64,000 bases of DNA. Origin: Vibrio tubiashii ATCC 19109 (GTDB lineage Bacteria; Pseudomonadota; Gammaproteobacteria; Enterobacterales; Vibrionaceae). The stretch covers positions 62,001 through 126,000 of the forward strand of contig NZ_CP009356.1 in assembly GCF_000772105.1 (NCBI RefSeq), given 5' to 3'. The notes under the pieces were generated by a model. That model was given only the letters and a program-made list of their open reading frames with translations, ran no database searches and had not been told where the DNA came from. This document shows positions 44,969 to 54,077 of the stretch, piece by piece (the first letter of the stretch is position 1; each line of letters begins with the position of its first letter). Both the position numbers and the translations under genes were made by a program.

Positions 44969-46205
44969 TAATCTGCTCCACTACAACAGATACAGCTTTA
45001 GGCATAAACTCTGCTAGGCCTTTACTCTCCATTTCGACCCTCATATCCTTAAATAAATCTTCGGTAATACCTTTATTAGAATATTTATGGATAATTTCAT
45101 TTAGATTTTGTTCAACCCAAACCGGTATAGTAACAGGCACACCCAAAACTTCTCTCAGAACTTTGGTAGCGCTACCACTTTTATCTATTAGATCAAGTTT
45201 TCTTGAACATACTCGATTATCATCATTATAGGTTAATGCATAAACTGAAGACTCTTTCGATGAACCAATGACAAAAGGGCTATGTGTTGCAATAATGAAC
45301 TGAGCTTCAGGGAATGCTTTAATTAGATTTGGAATTAGCTCTCTTTGCATTGATGGATGTAAATGATTTTCAGGTTCATCTATTGTAATTACGTAACTTG
45401 CTTTATTCTGAGCAAACATGTAAATTTGCCAAGCTATACCTATTATAGAAGCAACTCCCCCAGATGCAGCATCAATGGAAAAGTCACCCGACTTAGTTAC
45501 CAGAACAACTTCTGGAATTCTAATTTCAAGACGCTCAAAACCTATAGTTTCTGGTAATAAAATCTTTAGTACATCTTGAAAACCCTCAAAAAGAGCAGCG
45601 TATTCACTATTCGGTACAACATGTGAGTTCCCGTAGCCAAAAGTAGCTAAACCAATAAGTGATTGCTTTAAAAGATAGCTTGGACTTATATTTTCAAGAT
45701 AGTTTGAAGTATTGTTAAATTTATCCAATATATTTGAATTATATTCGTTAAAGTAATCTTCTTTGCTCTTTGGTCTCGTTGGTATTGAGTCTACTTCTTT
45801 ATATGAATAAACTGGTCGATGAGAAGGGATATGCATCCCTTTTATCTCTACCCTATTTAGTATATTGAAGCTATAACTAGAACCTGCTTCTTTAGGTACT
45901 TGAACCTTCCCTCCATCCATTTCGGAGTACTCAATTGATCCTATATCAACCCAGTAATCATCAGCTTTTTTATTATCAAATAAATAACTCCAAGCTCCAG
46001 TGACAAAGCGTGTTAAACCTGTTTCTCCTTCTTTTTCAGGAGTTGACAGTAGTCTTGCTGACCACCCAAAGTGTTCACTTAATATACTAAGAATCGTCGT
46101 TTTTCCTGCGCCATTACTACCCGTCAATATAGTAACGTTACTCCCAAAATCTATATCGACATTTTCAAACTGTCGCCAATAATTAATTTTAATATTTTTA
46201 AACAT
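44952..46205 (-). CDS. Cassette 7a: AAA/OLD-type ATPase, PtuA-like
   Basis: A 417-aa SMC/ABC-like ATPase: Walker A LTGSNGAGKTT near residue 32, signature-like AASGGVASIIGIAWQ, and Walker B ITIDEPENHLHPSMQ followed by IIATHSPFVIGSS. No fused nuclease domain is visible. Such ATPases control the nuclease partner in Septu. Confidence 0.82.
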   Translation of the reverse strand: MFKNIKINYWRQFENVDIDFGSNVTILTGSNGAGKTTILSILSEHFGWSARLLSTPEKEGETGLTRFVTGAWSYLFDNKKADDYWVDIGSIEYSEMDGGKVQVPKEAGSSYSFNILNRVEIKGMHIPSHRPVYSYKEVDSIPTRPKSKEDYFNEYNSNILDKFNNTSNYLENISPSYLLKQSLIGLATFGYGNSHVVPNSEYAALFEGFQDVLKILLPETIGFERLEIRIPEVVLVTKSGDFSIDAASGGVASIIGIAWQIYMFAQNKASYVITIDEPENHLHPSMQRELIPNLIKAFPEAQFIIATHSPFVIGSSKESSVYALTYNDDNRVCSRKLDLIDKSGSATKVLREVLGVPVTIPVWVEQNLNEIIHKYSNKGITEDLFKDMRVEMESKGLAEFMPKAVSVVVEQINDKNI

Positions 46206-46225
46206 CTAAAACTTTCCTTTAAATA

Positions 46226-46346
46226 TAACGCCCAATTAAGGTGTGAAGCACGCGACCACCACACTTAATTTGACCGCCGTAATCACTGAACTTAACTAAA
46301 ATCAAAAATGCCAAGCGTGCTGAATCACTCTTAAATTGTTTGTTAT
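46226..46346 (-). repeat. attC site, 121 bp
   Basis: Near-identical in layout to the 42541 site: TAACGCCCAATTAAGG to TTTGTTAT. Confidence 0.9.
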
Positions 46347-46352
46347 ATGCAA

Positions 46353-47156
46353 TTACGTAACGATCATTGGTTCTTGTGGTGAACAATAACCAGAACTTAT
46401 TTGTAAACGCTGTAGTTTCATAGGATGAATCTGCATCTGATAGAAACCTCCATCTTTAACAGCATGGAATAAGCCTATTTCAGTTCCATATTGCTTATTT
46501 ACTTTATCGATTAATTTCTGAGCTTTAATACATTGCTCAGTTGTTACCCTGCAACCTAAAATGACAGCTTGCAGTGTTTCGACATCGAAATTATGCGCTG
46601 TTTTAGAAGATTGCCCAAAATAACGGATTTCTTTTTCATATGCCCATGCTTCAGACTTTGTACAAATTAAGTTTGGGATATACATTTCTAGCTGTGCTTC
46701 GGTTGTAGAATTTTCAAAAACTAGTAAGTCAGGAACTTTATTACTGTATTGAACACTCTGACGTTTGAAGTTTCCTTTGAACTCAAGGTTATCTCTGTCG
46801 AAGCAGTAACACACACCTTTATGATCATCAGCATAATGTGCCCACATCAATGGTTCTGTCGGTCTTTCAGTAAAGCAAGTTACGACCACCTCTTGCAGCT
46901 TACTTTCAATGAAGTCTTTAACTCTATTACGGTCACCCCACTCAGCACCATCAAAGATTTCCGACTCTGAAAACGCTGTTGCGCGTTCCTCTGTCGCGAA
47001 TATATGAACATGATTATAGGACGCTTCGAAAGGGTCATTTAAGCTATCAAGCTTTGAGAAGCCAAGCGTTTTATTGTTTAAAGTTCTCTCAAGATCCTCA
47101 AGTTTTCCGTATTTATAAATATAGTTTTCTTTTTCTTCAAAATTCTTCAATTTCAT
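46353..47156 (-). CDS. Cassette 8: DUF2971 protein
   Basis: A 267-aa protein matching the DUF2971 pattern: YIYKYGKLEDLERTL, FSKLDSLNDPFEA, VVTCFTERPTEPLMWAHYAD and HKGVCYCFD. The family is common in phages, cassettes and defence islands and has no established activity. It is the first cassette of the array in transcription order. The presumed cassette boundary GTTAT at about 47171-47176 is followed by sequence that is not attC. Confidence 0.7.
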   Translation of the reverse strand: MKLKNFEEKENYIYKYGKLEDLERTLNNKTLGFSKLDSLNDPFEASYNHVHIFATEERATAFSESEIFDGAEWGDRNRVKDFIESKLQEVVVTCFTERPTEPLMWAHYADDHKGVCYCFDRDNLEFKGNFKRQSVQYSNKVPDLLVFENSTTEAQLEMYIPNLICTKSEAWAYEKEIRYFGQSSKTAHNFDVETLQAVILGCRVTTEQCIKAQKLIDKVNKQYGTEIGLFHAVKDGGFYQMQIHPMKLQRLQISSGYCSPQEPMIVT

Positions 47157-47366
47157 ACTACTTCACTTGCATATAACAGTTATTAGACATAATAGGTCTG
47201 TACTTAGTTATAGAATCTTTCTATTTTCTTACTGGCTCGTACTAGGGCTAGCCATATTTTCGTCAACTTATCAGTGGCTTAAAATTAGAGCAATCAGTTG
47301 GTGCATTGAAATGCATATTAATTCTATATAATTTGCTTTCAATCAAAATTTGAGCGTAAGAGAAGT

Positions 47367-47397
47367 AAAAAACCGCCCTATTGAGCGGTTTTCTTTA
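47367..47397 (-). terminator. Terminator after the phage-type gene block
   Basis: ACCGC/GCGGT stem with an 8-base loop; on the minus strand followed by six T bases. Confidence 0.75.
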
Positions 47398-47529
47398 GCG
47401 TCTGCGTCGGGTCTTTCGTCGCTTTCTCGTCGCGGTGGCTTTAACAACCCGTCCACCTTTGAGCGTGTACCCTTTCTTGAGCTGGCCGTTTTGTTTGCGG
47501 CCTTTGCACTTGCAACATCGTTTAGCCAT
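47395..47529 (-). CDS. Very basic 44-aa protein with a CCxC motif
   Basis: Not long enough to be routinely annotated. The ATG at 47529 overlaps the end of the peptidase gene by 8 bases and has GGAGGA upstream. The product begins MAKRCCKCKGRKQNGQLKKG and ends ATRKRRKTRRRR, about half Lys/Arg. Small basic proteins of this kind are often virion DNA-binding proteins. The terminator follows directly. Confidence 0.65.
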   Translation of the reverse strand: MAKRCCKCKGRKQNGQLKKGYTLKGGRVVKATATRKRRKTRRRR

Positions 47530-47911
47530 GAGAGTCCTCCAGTTTGCGTATTCGTTGTTCCTGGTCTTGCTGCACTTTCTTTATCCAGTTGATATCGGTT
47601 TTGAGCGCTGCAATACTGAAGCCCCAAGTGACTTCTCCGTCCTCGTCATATACGACATAGTCAATCGCATGACCAGTTTGATGACGGCTGATGCGCGAAT
47701 AGCCATCAAGCTGACTCGCCTTGTCCTGAAAGAGCTGGAATTGCTCTACGGCCGTGCGTTTTCCTGAGGTAATCCCAAAATCAAACGGGCTGAGCTCAAG
47801 TGCGCGTCGCACGACGTTTTTTAAGTCGTGGTGCACACCAATCAATTTGGTTTCGCTGCGCACCGACAAGGCAAAGCCACTGACGGCTTTATCGACCTGT
47901 TTCTTGTTCAT
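47522..47911 (-). CDS. M15-family peptidoglycan peptidase (phage endolysin-like)
   Basis: About 129 aa. FDFGITSGKRTAVEQFQLF, then SRHQTGHAIDYVV hold the zinc His and Asp of the M15 L-Ala-D-Glu/D-Ala-D-Ala peptidases, and VTWGF the later motif. It likely cuts peptidoglycan for phage entry or release. Start chosen at ATG 47911 after GGGAG; the longer frame from 47962 would overlap the preceding gene's end. Confidence 0.75.
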   Translation of the reverse strand: MNKKQVDKAVSGFALSVRSETKLIGVHHDLKNVVRRALELSPFDFGITSGKRTAVEQFQLFQDKASQLDGYSRISRHQTGHAIDYVVYDEDGEVTWGFSIAALKTDINWIKKVQQDQEQRIRKLEDSHG

Positions 47912-47927
47912 CAGATACACTCCCAGG

Positions 47928-48332
47928 CTAACCATTAATAAGAGGGGGAATGCCCAGCGCATCGGGCACCTCCTGTTTGAAGATCAAACGCGTTTCAATC
48001 CGTGAAACCAGCGCCAAGCTGCTCACCACTTGTAGCTCATCGGCCCCTTTGGGCTTAATCAGGGTCATCGGATAGTGATGATCGACGCCGGCTGCGAAAG
48101 ACAGATACAAATAGCGACGCTCAACAATCTGGTCACCTTTCAGAAACGACAGCGTCAGACTGCACAACTGCGCGGGAATCGTTTGGCGATTGCTCAGTGA
48201 CGTGCGCTTAAACGACAAATCGACCAGTTCGACGTGTTCGGTAAAGTGGAAAATTGCCGCCGTGCCTTGCGATTCAGTAGCGATTTCAATATCAGGTTTG
48301 GCTTTCGGTGGTGGGTTATACAGCATCAACAT
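47928..48332 (-). CDS. Phage-type beta-rich protein, 134 aa
   Basis: A soluble protein of alternating strands (VELVDLSFKRTSLSNRQTI, AQLCSLTLSFLKGDQIVER). I do not recognise it. Its start shares one base with the stop of the gene before it, so they are co-translated. A minor virion protein is possible. Confidence 0.55.
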   Translation of the reverse strand: MLMLYNPPPKAKPDIEIATESQGTAAIFHFTEHVELVDLSFKRTSLSNRQTIPAQLCSLTLSFLKGDQIVERRYLYLSFAAGVDHHYPMTLIKPKGADELQVVSSLALVSRIETRLIFKQEVPDALGIPPLING

Positions 48333-48942
48333 CAGCGCATCTCCCCGACTCTGACGGTTTCCCCATCCTTGCCTTTCACCGTGATGGCCTGATTGGTGTT
48401 GAGTGGCAGATGGCCACCGGGGTTCACCACCATAAAACCCTGTACCAGGACCGACTCGGTATTCTCAACCGGTACCTGCAGAAACAACGCTTTACGCTCG
48501 GAGCTGCCGTCAATGGTTTGGGTCGTGCCATCGAGCTCGAACACGCCCTCATCAACCGCCGCGTAGGTGTACAACGTCACGCTAGGCGTCACGCTCAGCG
48601 TCTCGTTATCGACGTGAACCTTGAGTAATTCGTTCTGGATTTGGGCTTTCACCGCCCTTTGTATCTCCACCACACTCACCGGCCTTTGTACTTCGTGTAC
48701 GACGACGGCGTTCGACACATCGACTTTCTGCGCTTGAGTTAAAATTGGCACGTCACTGATTTGGTATTCAAACGTCGCCGCATCTTCGTGATGGTTTTCC
48801 AGTGTCAGCTCGTCAAACTTGGTCACATCAATCGTATCGCCGCGCTGAATCTCGGTCGGTCTTAGCACGTCGCCACGCATCATCAGTGTGTGAGTGGATT
48901 CACGCAGAATAAGAAACTTACCCGCCTGTCCAGCATTAAACT
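48332..48942 (-). pseudogene. 5'-truncated phage virion-like protein gene
   Basis: A 183-codon frame begins at ATG 48883, but the reading frame stays open and coding-like for about 19 codons further upstream (FNAGQAGKFLILRESTHTL) to a TAG at about 48945, without a start. The product is beta-rich (RGDTIDVTKFDELTLEN) and looks like a small jelly-roll capsid or spike protein of tailless phages, a resemblance only. The true N-terminus appears cut off where the element ends. Confidence 0.5.
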
Positions 48943-49130
48943 AACTTAATAACTACCTCAGTTCAGGAATCTGTATGAACAAAGCTAGACAGATGCAGGC
49001 AAAGAAGGTTCAAAACCAAATGGTATTAAGCCAGATTACTGCATAGACATAAACTCTTAAAAAAATATACTCGGGTGAACGAATACATCAGTGCAGAGAA
49101 AACTGTATAAATAGTCAGTACTCATGCTAA
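48943..49130. other. Junction region, no gene
   Basis: AT-rich stretch between the truncated phage-type gene and the recombinase site. No repeat pairing with the dif-like site was found. Confidence 0.4.
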
Positions 49131-49164
49131 AATACGTCCTAGAACTGCCATTCTAGGACGTATG
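49131..49164 (+). other. vox/lox-like recombination site
   Basis: An exact 13-bp inverted repeat (ATACGTCCTAGAA and its complement) around CTGCCA lies 25 bases before the recombinase gene. Set out as 13-8-13, the arms match at 12 of 13 positions around the spacer ACTGCCAT. As I recall the vox site of Vika recombinase from V. coralliilyticus, about 26 of 34 positions agree. Confidence 0.8.
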
Positions 49165-49189
49165 ATCGTTTTTAAGGGAGAAAGATCGT

Positions 49190-50290
49190 TTGACGACGTT
49201 ATCGGTGTTGAGTGAGGTGCCGTTTGAGCGCTTACTGCCGCATGAATTTGCAGAGGGGCTCGCGGCGGCGCAGCGCGCGGGTGAAGCGCTCGAAGGCCAT
49301 CCGCTGGTGGAGGCCGCGATCACTCATTATCAGGGTGAGTTCTTTCGCCGAGCAGAGCGCTTGCAGCCGGCCAGTCTGGTGCGCTTAAAAAGTGCGTGGG
49401 CGACCTTTGTCGCCTGGTGTTGTGAGCAAGATCGATGTGCCCTACCCGCTTCACCGCAAACGGTAGAGGCGTACTTGATTGCGGAACAAGATAGGTTACA
49501 CCGTAACACTTTAAAAGTGCAGCTTTGGGCGATCGGTAAGACCCATCAAATTTCCGGATGTCCCGATCCCTGCCACAACGATTATGTCAAAGCGCAGCTG
49601 CAGCAGATCCATCATCGTAAAGTGCGCCAACGTGAAGTGATCAGGCAAGCGGTGGCGCTACGCGAAAGCCACCTGAATGCGTTAGCGGATCTGTGGGACC
49701 GACCGGAAGCGAGCTTGACCGAGTGCCGTGATTTGCTGATCGTGAGCATGCTGTACGAAACCTTGCTGCGCAAAAGCAACCTAGAGACCTTACGTGTGGG
49801 GGACGTCGACTGGCAGGCCGATGGCAGTGGGTTGATCAAGGTGTTTGTCACTAAGACTGACAAAAGTGGGGATGTGAAGTACAGCTATGTGTCGCCCTCG
49901 ACTATGGATCTGCTGGCTCGCTATCTCGGCCATGCCGATATTGTCGATAACCCGGAGGCTTTTCTCATCCAGAGAGTGAAACTGTCGAGTCAACAACTCA
50001 AAGGATCGGCGCGTACTCAAGCGGCGATATCACCAGTCTCGGCTAAGTTGATTGGGCGAGTTTGTGCCAAAGCGGCTAAAACGCTTGGTTTAAGCACTGA
50101 TCGCCCTTTTACAGGCCACAGTGCTCGGGTCGGCGCGACGCAAGATCTGCTGGCCGAAGGGTTTTCATCTCTGCAAGTGCAGCAAGCCGGGGGCTGGAGT
50201 TCGGAGAGAATGGTTTTGCGCTATGGAGGTAGTGTACTGGCTTCTGAATCTGCGATGGCGCAACGAAGACAAAGAAAATCCCCGAAATAA
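49190..50290 (+). CDS. Cre/Vika-like tyrosine recombinase
   Basis: A 366-aa tyrosine recombinase with a Cre-like C-terminal half: Arg in LRKSNLETLRVGD, TGHSARVGATQDLLAEG (His-x-x-Arg), QQAGGWSSERMVLRYGG (Trp and the nucleophilic Tyr). The first two resemble Cre's SGHSARVGAARDMARAG. Not an integron integrase: the IntI-specific insert is absent. The ORF opens with ACG/ATC after GGGAG at about 49175-; the indicated start is TTG. The adjoining site is almost certainly its target. Known relatives reduce multimers or excise plasmid/phage DNA. Confidence 0.88.
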   Translation: MTTLSVLSEVPFERLLPHEFAEGLAAAQRAGEALEGHPLVEAAITHYQGEFFRRAERLQPASLVRLKSAWATFVAWCCEQDRCALPASPQTVEAYLIAEQDRLHRNTLKVQLWAIGKTHQISGCPDPCHNDYVKAQLQQIHHRKVRQREVIRQAVALRESHLNALADLWDRPEASLTECRDLLIVSMLYETLLRKSNLETLRVGDVDWQADGSGLIKVFVTKTDKSGDVKYSYVSPSTMDLLARYLGHADIVDNPEAFLIQRVKLSSQQLKGSARTQAAISPVSAKLIGRVCAKAAKTLGLSTDRPFTGHSARVGATQDLLAEGFSSLQVQQAGGWSSERMVLRYGGSVLASESAMAQRRQRKSPK

Positions 50291-50369
50291 AGGCTTTAAC
50301 GGCTATTTAACCAGGGTGAAATGGCCCCTGGTTGGGACGTCCAAGGGCCATCGAGTGAAGATTATTGTG
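50291..50369. terminator. Hairpin between convergent genes
   Basis: AACCAGGG and CCCTGGTT arms near 50308-50333 could terminate both converging transcripts; T-tracts are short. Confidence 0.4.
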
Positions 50370-53300
50370 TCATTCTAGCGTCGCCAATAAGGCGTTGATC
50401 GCGACGTTCAATTGGTGATCTCTATTCGCCGCCACATCCGCGGGGGAATTGTAGGCAACAATATCAGGCTTCACTTCGTTGTTCTCCAACCACTTCCCCT
50501 CATCATTTTTAAATCCAAGTTGAGGGACACCGTAGTCTAGGAAGGGTTCTTGTTGGATTTCCCACAACACGAAAGTGCCGGTGCCAGGGACGGGTTCACC
50601 CACCACTTTCCCTATTCCCTCTTTTTGATAGAAGTAAGGGACGATTGAGCCGTCGGAGTAACTCGAAGCATTCGCCAGCATAATACTGGGTGTTGCCCAG
50701 CGGCGTAGAGGAAAGGTGCCCACAGAGTAGCCGTCTCTCGACAGGGCGGAACTGTGTCTTACGCCTGACAAAACCTGCATGATTTGGTCGTGTAAGTTGC
50801 CCCCTGTGTTGTAACGAACGTCAATTACGACGGCCTCTTTATCGCGGTAGCGGCCAAACAACTTATTGACCAATTGGCGATAAGCGGCATTATCCATTTC
50901 AGGTAAATGAATATAGCCAATTCGGCCCTTCGACAACCGCTCAGTGAGCTCTTCGCGCTTCGTAACCCAGCGTTTATAAGCAAGATGGGCTTCATCAGAC
51001 AAAGAGATCGGTTTGGTCACCACCGATATGGTGTCCTGATTGCCTGGAGTGAGCACCGATAAGCGCGTCAGCTTACCTTCCAGGTTATTGAGCAGCGGAT
51101 AGATGTCGTGTCCAGGTAGGACATCGATACCATTAACTGAATAAATAATGCTGCCCGCTTTTATTGGCTTGCCAGGCAGATCTGCCGGGCCACCACGTAA
51201 AATACTGCGAACCCTGATCCCTTTACCTTGGTACTTGTCATCATAAATTAGTCCGAGCGAAGCAGCAGACTCCCATTGATTTGGGTGGCCAAAGTAGGTT
51301 GCTCCCGTATGAGAGGCATTCAGCTCTCCTGCCAGCTCACTAAGTAACTCAGCAAAGTCGATGTAGTTGTGAATACTTGGCAAGTGTTTTTCATAGGCCC
51401 CTCGATACCACTCCCAGTTTACACCATGCAAATCCTTGTCGTAGAATTTGGTTTTAGTCAGGCGCCACACGTGGTCAAAGATATACTGCTTCTCTTTGGT
51501 AAAATCGTATTCAGCGTCCAAGCTAAAATGCACGCCCTCACTCTGGCCACTGGCGAGATCGATTTTTTCTAACTGACCATTGCCAATCAGCAACAACGTC
51601 GATCGGTCCTGGGTCACCGTCATGGATTTGATGTCATCCACTGAACGAGTCAACATCACTTCATGATCGCCCGTGACTAGATTTATGTGAACAAACTCGA
51701 TGTGGTCATCACGATGATTTGCCACCACCATTTCAGTATTATCTGGGGAGAGATAGCTTGCAATAACGGACATCGAATAAGGCGTTATTCGATGAATTCT
51801 GTCTTGCAGATCGTGGACGTCCACACTTGTCCCGTTATCTTGCTCAGCGCTTTGATCTTGCTGTTCCGCCAACCACGCTTGATCTTGAGATAAACCTAAG
51901 CGCGCCTCGATGCGTTTGTTAAGGGTGACGGCATACACGTTACCATTAACCGCACTGCCATCTAATTCGGTGAGGCCACCCTTTTCTGAAGTCCAGTACA
52001 CCATTTGTCCATCATCAGAAAATTTTGGCTGAGTTTGGCTAAATCCGCTATAACTGAGCGTAATGGGTGCGCGTTGACCAAAGCTATCAAGCAATAAAAT
52101 GTTGTTGGCACTCAACGTACTGCCATCACGAGACACAATGTACTCGCCATCTGGTGACCACTGGTAATGCCAATCAGCATCTTCATAAGAATACATTGAC
52201 TGGCTGCGAATAAGGGTTGTGGTCGAGCCGTCTTCAAGCGTCATGACTTTGAGCGTGTTTCTGGATGTTCGATATGCGACGCGTTGGTCGTCGGGCGACA
52301 AGACTGGCTGCGTTTCATCGATTGGCGTATCGGTGAGTTGTTGCTCTGTGATCTGAGCGGCGGTAAAAAAACTCTTGTCTTGTTCGCTGATGTGACAGGA
52401 AAATAGGTCCCAACTTCCCTTACGTTCAGAGCCGTAAATGAGGGTTCTACCATCACTTGAAAACGAAACGTTTCTTTCTGCTTGTGGGGTGTTCGTTATT
52501 CGGCGCGTCTCACCGGTGAGGGTCGATATCACAAAGATCTCGCCTCTTGCGACAACCGCGATCTCAGGTGCGGTTGGCGAGGCCGCCATTTCAGTGATTT
52601 CATAACCTAGGTTGACGTTCGTGGTGCTGGTTTGGCTCCGCGCAGTGGGAATTCGGATGTCGACTTGATGTGGTGTGGCTTCATTGTTCTTTTTGAGCCA
52701 AATGCCGCCATCAAACCCGTAGGCTAGATCACCGCGTTGACTTATCGACAAGAACCTCACGGGCAGTTTGGTATGGTGAGTCACCGCTACGGCATCATCT
52801 TCATGCCCATTGAGCGATTGCTTCCAGACATTAAAGCTTCCCGAACGCTCAGATAGGAAGTACATGGATTGGTCATCATCGGCCCACACCGCATTTCTGT
52901 CTTCACCGCGAAACGTGGTGACTTGAGTGTGGGTTTGGGTGTCGACGTCATACTTCCAAATGTTTCTTGCGGCATCCGATAGCGATCCTTTGCGCCACGG
53001 TTGTTCTGTATAGGACGGCAAATCAGTGTACAACGCTTGTCGACCATCATGAGACACTGAGTAACTGCTGACTGAATTGGCTAACAAGACCTGTTCTCTG
53101 CCCCCGCTCGCGGGAATGGCATAGAGTCGGTTTGAGCGGCCGAAATACCCATTGTTTACTTCGCTGTCTCCGTTACCAATCCGTTGTGATTGAAACAGCA
53201 CTTGGCTTCCATCGGCGCTGAAAGAATAAGGTGTTTCTTTGCTACCGTGAAAAGTGAGACGCTGAGAGGTATGGGTTTGCATATTGAGGACAAACACATC

Positions 53301-53585
53301 TCCTGGACCATACTGATTGGCTTCGTATGCTAAAAGCTCGCCGTCAGAGGACCAAACTGGATTAGAGCTATGAACGCTTTCACGCGTGAGTGGAATCGCA
53401 TCCCCCCCTTCGGAGTTTGCTAGCCAGATTTGCCCATTGAAGGTGAAGGCGATTTGCTCACCGTTCGGAGAAATTGCAATATCGCGATACCAAGATGATC
53501 CTTCTGGTGTTTGTGCGAAAAGCAGAGAAGCGTGACTGGTCGTCAATAAGGCGAGGACCACTTGGGCAATATGTGAAAATTTCAT
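50370..53585 (-). CDS. Tricorn-type S41 family periplasmic peptidase
   Basis: A 1071-aa protein with a signal peptide (IAQVVLALLTTSHASLLFA). The first ~700 residues form WD40-like beta-propellers (repeats such as YRDIAISPNGEQIAF, NPVWSSDGELLAYE, SPDDQRVAYR). A PDZ-like domain lies near 780-860 (GLIYDDKYQGKGIRVRSILR). The C-terminal S41 domain has VVIDVRYNTGGNLHDQIM and ANASSYSDGS with the catalytic Ser. Length matches tricorn homologues. Likely degrades peptides in the periplasm. Unlinked to the flanking mobile genes. Confidence 0.88.
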   Translation of the reverse strand: MKFSHIAQVVLALLTTSHASLLFAQTPEGSSWYRDIAISPNGEQIAFTFNGQIWLANSEGGDAIPLTRESVHSSNPVWSSDGELLAYEANQYGPGDVFVLNMQTHTSQRLTFHGSKETPYSFSADGSQVLFQSQRIGNGDSEVNNGYFGRSNRLYAIPASGGREQVLLANSVSSYSVSHDGRQALYTDLPSYTEQPWRKGSLSDAARNIWKYDVDTQTHTQVTTFRGEDRNAVWADDDQSMYFLSERSGSFNVWKQSLNGHEDDAVAVTHHTKLPVRFLSISQRGDLAYGFDGGIWLKKNNEATPHQVDIRIPTARSQTSTTNVNLGYEITEMAASPTAPEIAVVARGEIFVISTLTGETRRITNTPQAERNVSFSSDGRTLIYGSERKGSWDLFSCHISEQDKSFFTAAQITEQQLTDTPIDETQPVLSPDDQRVAYRTSRNTLKVMTLEDGSTTTLIRSQSMYSYEDADWHYQWSPDGEYIVSRDGSTLSANNILLLDSFGQRAPITLSYSGFSQTQPKFSDDGQMVYWTSEKGGLTELDGSAVNGNVYAVTLNKRIEARLGLSQDQAWLAEQQDQSAEQDNGTSVDVHDLQDRIHRITPYSMSVIASYLSPDNTEMVVANHRDDHIEFVHINLVTGDHEVMLTRSVDDIKSMTVTQDRSTLLLIGNGQLEKIDLASGQSEGVHFSLDAEYDFTKEKQYIFDHVWRLTKTKFYDKDLHGVNWEWYRGAYEKHLPSIHNYIDFAELLSELAGELNASHTGATYFGHPNQWESAASLGLIYDDKYQGKGIRVRSILRGGPADLPGKPIKAGSIIYSVNGIDVLPGHDIYPLLNNLEGKLTRLSVLTPGNQDTISVVTKPISLSDEAHLAYKRWVTKREELTERLSKGRIGYIHLPEMDNAAYRQLVNKLFGRYRDKEAVVIDVRYNTGGNLHDQIMQVLSGVRHSSALSRDGYSVGTFPLRRWATPSIMLANASSYSDGSIVPYFYQKEGIGKVVGEPVPGTGTFVLWEIQQEPFLDYGVPQLGFKNDEGKWLENNEVKPDIVAYNSPADVAANRDHQLNVAINALLATLE

Positions 53586-54077
53586 AGATTTTACTTAATG
53601 TGTTCTTTTTCATCATGATATAGCAAAATCTTGACGTCGATTGCATCTATTTTGAGACATTAATGCAAGCCATTACGGGCGTTTCCGATGCATTCCTCAG
53701 TCTCATGATGGATTAGTCATTGGCGGAGGCGATGGTCTGTTCTTTTTCTGTGTCTCCGTATTTTTCTATACGTCTAAAAACATTTAGTTATAGTGCGTCA
53801 GGGATTTTCAATATGCACAAGCGTGCACTATGACCATTGCCCTTAACTTTGCGCAAACGCCATAATCCACTCGTGCTCTTTAACAACATCGCCATGGCTA
53901 ACAACTCACTCGTCTTCCCGCGTTGAGAAAGGCAAGAAGTATGCGACAGAGTTGTTCTCGATGAATGCCCATAATAATTCATCAATCACACCCCACGTTT
54001 AGCAAACGAGGCAGGGGCTTTGTACCGTCCGAACAAATGAAAGTGTAGGACACCAACTCTGTTGATAAGGAGGTCGC
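53586..54077. other. 492-base gap, no gene
   Basis: It holds the peptidase promoter and, to the right, the start of the conjugative element. I see no coding frame with a good start. TGCACAAGCGTGCA near 53815 is a short inverted repeat. The chromosome/element junction is probably here. Confidence 0.4.

Noticed and set aside
38852..47176. CRISPR array suggested by regularly spaced repeats
   Set aside because: The repeats are ~100-124 bp attC sites separated by genes, not short repeats with spacers.
49190..50290. Recombinase as the integron integrase for the cassette array
   Set aside because: The sequence is Cre-like, lacks the IntI-specific insert, and has its own lox-type site upstream rather than attI.
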